Positions 60,417-64,000 of a stretch of DNA of 64,000 bases are shown in pieces. Position numbers and translations under genes: made by a program. Under the pieces are notes generated by a model. It had not been told where the DNA came from. It saw nothing but the letters and a program-made list of their open reading frames with translations, and did no database searches. Position 1 is the first letter of the stretch. The number at the start of each line of letters is the position of its first letter. The DNA comes from Acidobacteriota bacterium (GTDB lineage: Bacteria; Acidobacteriota; Thermoanaerobaculia; Gp7-AA8), in the NCBI GenBank assembly GCA_021325515.1, contig JAJPHC010000063.1, positions 62,001 through 126,000 on the forward strand, in the 5' to 3' direction.

Positions 60417-62543
60417 GTGCTTCACCACGTGACGCAGCATGACGATTCGACGCAGGGCATTCGTGTCCCGCTTGTGCGTCTCGGTGCGTGCATCATGGGC
60501 GCGCTGGCTATCGCGGCGCACAACATCTACGTGTTGCGCAGCTTCGCGATCGCGCCGTTCGCGGTCGTGACCGCATTTCTCCTCGGCTACGGCGCTCTCT
60601 CCGTTCTCCTGCTCCGCCGTCACCCCGGAGCGGCCTGGGCCTTTCACGTCGGCGACCTCGCGGTCTGCACGGTAGTCGTCTACGCATCAGGCGCGGAGCA
60701 CAGCTGGCTCTTTGCCTTCCTGCTCATTCCCGTCTGGAATCAGACGCACACGAACGCGAAGCGGGCAGCGGTCTCCGGCGTGCTCGCGACGCTTTTCTAT
60801 CTGGCGATGCTGTTGTTCGTCCGCGTCGTGGAAGAGCGGCCGCTGGCGACCTCACTCATCATCTTCCGCACGATCATGATTGCGATCGTCACGACGTACT
60901 GCGTGACGTCCGCGATCATCGTGCAGCGCAGCCGGCGACGCTTCACAGTCGCGCTCACCGATGCACAGCGTGACGCGCTGGAGAACGCGGCCACTCTCAC
61001 CGCGCTGAACCGGCTGACGCAGGCCGTCACCATGACGCCGGAAGTGGCGCCGATGCTCGACACGGCCGCCGGCGAGATGCTCACGCTCTTCAACGCATCG
61101 GGCTGCATGATCGCGCTCATCGACGAGAAGCAGGATGCGCTGGAGATCGTCGCCTGCCGTGCGACGCGTCCCGTTCCCTCCGCCGTCTTCGGCCTCCGGA
61201 TTCCGTTCACCGAGGGTGCGGCGTGCGCGATCGTGACACGCACGAGGCGCCCGCTGATCGTGCCTGAGGCGCAGACCAGTCCGATGCTGGAGGCGACGCG
61301 AGACGCACTGCGCGCTCTTTCGGCGCAGAGCGTTCTGGTCGCGCCGATCATCACCCACTCCGACGTGATCGGCACGATCAACATTCACACCGACGATCCG
61401 CGGCGCAGGTTCACCGACGAAGAGGCGATGCTTGCCACGACGGCCGCGGCGCAGGTCGCAGCGCCGATCCGCAATGCGCGTCTCTACGACGCCGAGCGCC
61501 GCGCGCGCCTGCTCAACGAGCGGCTGCAGCAGGCGGGCCGGGAGATCACCGAGAGTCTCGACCTCAACGAAACACTGGAACGCATCATGGTGAACCTTCG
61601 CGGCGTTCTCGACTTCGACGCCGGCAGCATCCAGCTCCTCGAAGGCGATGCGATGCGGGTCCTCGCAGTCCACGGCCACTCGCAGGATGAAGTCGGACGC
61701 GTTCGCGATCTCGCTACTCACGGCTACAACCGCCGGCTGGCAACCTCTCCCGAGCCGGTGATTCTTCACCTGCCGGAGGCGGATGACATCTGGCCCTACG
61801 ACATCGATTTCGCCGCCGTTCGCACAGTCCTCGGCCTCCCTCTCATCGTGCACAACAAGATCATCGGCGCGATGAGCATCGACAGCCACAAGCAGGATGC
61901 GTACGACCAGAAGGACGCCGAAGCCGCGATGGCATTCGCGCGCGTGGCGGCGGTCGCCGTCGATCATGCGCGCCTCTACACCTCGGTGCGCGAGATGTCG
62001 ATGCTCGATCCGCTGACGGGCATCCCCAACCGGCGCTACTTCGATGACCGTCTCGATAACGAATGGCGCCGCGCAGCGCGCAACCGGACGCCGTTCTCCG
62101 TGATGATGATCGATGTCGATCACTTCAAGGCGTACAACGATCATCACGGTCATGCCGCCGGCGACGTCGTTCTGCAGCGGGTCGCAGCCGCGCTGCAGGG
62201 AGCGCTGCAGCGCGCAACGGATTTCGTCGCGCGATACGGCGGCGAGGAGTTCGTGGCGGTGCTGCCGGCCACGAATCTCGCGATCGCGACGACGCATGCC
62301 GAACGGCTGCGGCGCCGCATCGAGAATCTCGCGATCCAGCACGGACACTCATCGGCGTCGACCGTAGTCACCGTGAGCATCGGCGTGGCCACCGCAGTCG
62401 CCGGCTCTGCCGACGCCGCATCGCTGATGATCGCCGCCGATCAACAGCTCTACTCGGCGAAACGCGCAGGCCGCAACGGCGTCGCCGCCGCCGCAGTCGT
62501 CTCGCAGGAATCGACGTCGTCGAGGCCGGCGCTGGAGGCGTGA
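60417..62543 (+). CDS. Membrane GAF-GAF-GGDEF diguanylate cyclase
   Basis: A 708-residue protein: N-terminal membrane region of about five to six helices (LGACIMGALAIAAHNIYV, FAVVTAFLLGYGALSVLLL, SLIIFRTIMIAIVTTY), two GAF domains at about 200-350 and 375-530, and a GGDEF domain at about 535-690 with MLDPLTGIPNRRYF, DVDHFKAYNDHHGH and RATDFVARYGGEEF, with an I-site (RATD). Start at GTG 60417 may be GTG 60429. Likely an envelope sensor producing c-di-GMP. Confidence 0.93.
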   Translation: MLHHVTQHDDSTQGIRVPLVRLGACIMGALAIAAHNIYVLRSFAIAPFAVVTAFLLGYGALSVLLLRRHPGAAWAFHVGDLAVCTVVVYASGAEHSWLFAFLLIPVWNQTHTNAKRAAVSGVLATLFYLAMLLFVRVVEERPLATSLIIFRTIMIAIVTTYCVTSAIIVQRSRRRFTVALTDAQRDALENAATLTALNRLTQAVTMTPEVAPMLDTAAGEMLTLFNASGCMIALIDEKQDALEIVACRATRPVPSAVFGLRIPFTEGAACAIVTRTRRPLIVPEAQTSPMLEATRDALRALSAQSVLVAPIITHSDVIGTINIHTDDPRRRFTDEEAMLATTAAAQVAAPIRNARLYDAERRARLLNERLQQAGREITESLDLNETLERIMVNLRGVLDFDAGSIQLLEGDAMRVLAVHGHSQDEVGRVRDLATHGYNRRLATSPEPVILHLPEADDIWPYDIDFAAVRTVLGLPLIVHNKIIGAMSIDSHKQDAYDQKDAEAAMAFARVAAVAVDHARLYTSVREMSMLDPLTGIPNRRYFDDRLDNEWRRAARNRTPFSVMMIDVDHFKAYNDHHGHAAGDVVLQRVAAALQGALQRATDFVARYGGEEFVAVLPATNLAIATTHAERLRRRIENLAIQHGHSSASTVVTVSIGVATAVAGSADAASLMIAADQQLYSAKRAGRNGVAAAAVVSQESTSSRPALEA

Positions 62544-62549
62544 TTACCG

Positions 62550-62634
62550 GGGTCGCGCGGGCTCGCGGTTACGCGGGCTCGCGGTGTCGGTTCTTCCTCG
62601 ACCGCGTGCCCGCGAGCCCGCGCATCCGCGTGAC
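62550..62634. repeat. Repeat of GCGGGCTCGCGG units
   Basis: Two direct GCGGGCTCGCGG copies, then an inverted CGCGAGCCCGCGCATCCGCG-type end. It lies in the 94-base gap between two convergent genes. Related to sequences at 41701-41733 and 43348-43373. Confidence 0.82.
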
Positions 62635-62637
62635 CCT

Positions 62638-64000
62638 CTACTGCACCTTCAACGTCTCCCCGTCATACAGCACGCCGTTCTTCACCACCCATCGCACGGT
62701 GTTCGTGTTGTGGATGTCGTCGAGCGGGTTCGCGTCGAGCACGATGAAGTCGGCGAGCTTGCCGGCTTCGATCGATCCGAGATCCGTGGCGAAGCCGATC
62801 TTTCCGGCGGCCGCGATCGTCGCCGCGCGGATCGCTTCCATCGGCGTCATCGCGAATCCTTTCGGCGCGTTCTCGCCGGCGTGCGCCCAGATCTCCCAGT
62901 GCGGCCCGAGCCCCTGCACCTGTCCGTGTGCACCCATGGAGACGTTGCCGCCGGCGCGTGCGACGAGCATCGCGCCATGCGCGACCGTCGGGAACTGATA
63001 CTCCGACGGCTCGATCCACGCGTGACGGCGATACTTCGCATCGATCACGAAGTGCGGCGTGAAGCGGCGCAGCTTCGGATCGTCGTGCAGATTCAGGAGC
63101 GACTGCCAGAGATACTCCTCGCCCCATGGCCCGCCGTACGAGACGATCAGCGTCGGCGTGTAATACGTCTGCGACTTCGCAACCAGCTGCACGACGTCGT
63201 TGCCCAGTTCCACCGGCAGCGAGTGCTCGAACGAGGTGAAGCCATCGAGCGCCATCGTGAGATCCGTCGCGAGCTCGCCCGCTCCTTCCGCGGTCAGCAG
63301 CATGTGCTCTCCGCGCGAGGCCTCCGCGAAGTAGATGCGCTGCGAGCGCCCCGGCTGCTGGTAGACCTTGATCATGCGCGCGCCGTACGCCTTCATGCGC
63401 CGCACCTGCCGCTTCGCATCATCGAGATCGTTCACCTCGGCGAAGATGTCCGTCTGCGCGCCGCCAAACAGCACGTCGCCCGACGAATAGACGCGCGGTC
63501 CCGTCATCAGTCCGGCATCCACCATCTCCGCCTGCGAGAAGACATCGAGCGACGGCGCGGAAGGGTCGTACACGGTGGTCACGCCGTACGCGAGATTCGC
63601 GAGGTACTCCCATTTCGCTTCGGGATAGAGCTCGTAGTTCGCGTAGTGCATGTGCGCATGCGTGTCGATGATGCCGGGCATGATCGTCCTGCCCGCGCCG
63701 TCGATCACCTTCGCACCATCCGGCGCCTTGAGATTCGCTCCGACCGCGGTGATGCGATCGTTCGTCACGATCACATCGGCGTGCTCGAGAACTTCGTCGC
63801 CTTTCATCGTGATCACGCGCGCGTTGCGGATGATCGTCGTGCCGGAAGGAGCGGGGCGCGGCATCGAGAGATCGATGACGATCGACTCCGACTTCGGCAC
63901 CTTCAGCTTCGGCTCTTCGTCCGGCTTCTTGTCGTCCTTCTTCGCATCATCTTTCTTCTCGGCCTTCTTCCGCTGCTCTTCGACGAACGCCAGCGCGTTG
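62638..64000 (-). CDS. Amidohydrolase domain protein, propeller-linked (N-terminus outside window)
   Basis: The frame is open to the window edge through a Lys/Asp/Glu-rich linker (KKAEKKDDAKKDDKKPDEEP), so the true start is off-window and the GTG at 63900 is only internal. The C-terminal amidohydrolase domain has TIIRNARVITMKGDEVLEHAD, MPGIIDTHAHMHY (HxH metal site), YGVTTVYDPS, EHSLPVE and the C-terminal GKIGFATDLGSIEAGKLADFIVLDANPLDD. In relatives this domain follows a TolB-like propeller, as in the S41 protease at 33209. Substrate unknown. Confidence 0.88.
   Translation of the reverse strand, partial: NALAFVEEQRKKAEKKDDAKKDDKKPDEEPKLKVPKSESIVIDLSMPRPAPSGTTIIRNARVITMKGDEVLEHADVIVTNDRITAVGANLKAPDGAKVIDGAGRTIMPGIIDTHAHMHYANYELYPEAKWEYLANLAYGVTTVYDPSAPSLDVFSQAEMVDAGLMTGPRVYSSGDVLFGGAQTDIFAEVNDLDDAKRQVRRMKAYGARMIKVYQQPGRSQRIYFAEASRGEHMLLTAEGAGELATDLTMALDGFTSFEHSLPVELGNDVVQLVAKSQTYYTPTLIVSYGGPWGEEYLWQSLLNLHDDPKLRRFTPHFVIDAKYRRHAWIEPSEYQFPTVAHGAMLVARAGGNVSMGAHGQVQGLGPHWEIWAHAGENAPKGFAMTPMEAIRAATIAAAGKIGFATDLGSIEAGKLADFIVLDANPLDDIHNTNTVRWVVKNGVLYDGETLKVQ

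Noticed and set aside
1-64000. rRNA or tRNA genes
   Set aside because: No stretch was recognised as rRNA or as a cloverleaf with TTCRA; short tRNAs could still be missed by eye.

Overview
The window is high-GC bacterial DNA, densely coded on both strands. Gene content points to a Gram-negative with an outer membrane: a TonB-dependent receptor, a TonB protein, a LolC/E-type permease, a porin-like protein and several lipoproteins. Proteins with TolB-like propellers fused to an S41 (tricorn-type) protease or an amidohydrolase, IPT/TIG proteins, NRDE proteins, a Ku protein and a MoxR/Bat operon suggest Acidobacteriota (Thermoanaerobaculia- or Vicinamibacteria-like). That placement is an inference from gene style; no rRNA or tRNA gene was recognised.

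Layout. 0-8 kb: a partial diguanylate cyclase, a LolC/E permease, a palindromic repeat cluster, a 5'-nucleotidase, a TonB receptor, murI and an NtrC-type regulator with an apparent one-base deletion. 8-13 kb: a nucleotidyltransferase/small-protein pair, pepA, a DUF6599-like lipoprotein, and mobA-moaC divergent from a glycosyltransferase. 13-18.8 kb: TPR protein, receiver-PilZ protein, cysteine desulfurase, pcnB, lepB, and a tonB-like gene. 18.8-23.4 kb: pruA, a retropepsin-like lipoprotein, a porin-like protein and a PIG-L deacetylase. 23.5-24.4 kb: an integron-like cassette (SMI1/KNR4-like gene) bracketed by two attC-like sites with no integrase in the window. 24.5-33 kb: D-aminoacylase-like lipoprotein, transglutaminase, Kef-type antiporter, CuA-like cupredoxin/IPT fusion, HGSNAT-like acetyltransferase, MerR-TPR fusion, Ku and an alkyltransferase-like protein. 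33-40 kb: tricorn-like protease, a tandem repeat block, an aldehyde dehydrogenase and small proteins. 39.6-47.1 kb: an eight-gene MoxR-DUF58-VWA-TPR-BatD operon ending in a GNAT gene, most junctions overlapping by 1-4 bases. 47-53.6 kb: a 992-residue secreted protein, rsmA, a response-regulator diguanylate cyclase, then a Fur/PerR-type regulator followed by ahpC-ahpD. 53.6-55.75 kb: a scarred region with repeats, a degenerate piece of rsmA, a chimeric ORF and a broken subtilisin-like protease. 55.7-64 kb: treZ, two PRC-barrel-like genes, an Nramp-related transporter, a lipoprotein, an NRDE protein, a GAF-GGDEF protein and a partial propeller-linked amidohydrolase.

Themes. Envelope functions dominate (secretion, proteolysis, lipoprotein export, TonB transport), with c-di-GMP signalling (three GGDEF proteins, all with an I-site, plus a PilZ protein) and peroxide defence under a probable Fur/PerR operator. 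The most striking sequence-level signal is several dispersed palindromic repeat families. They lie between genes, at gene ends where they encode tails, and once in frame inside batD. The cassette bracketed by attC-like sites and the repeat-associated scar around 53.6-55.7 kb are the best candidates for further work.
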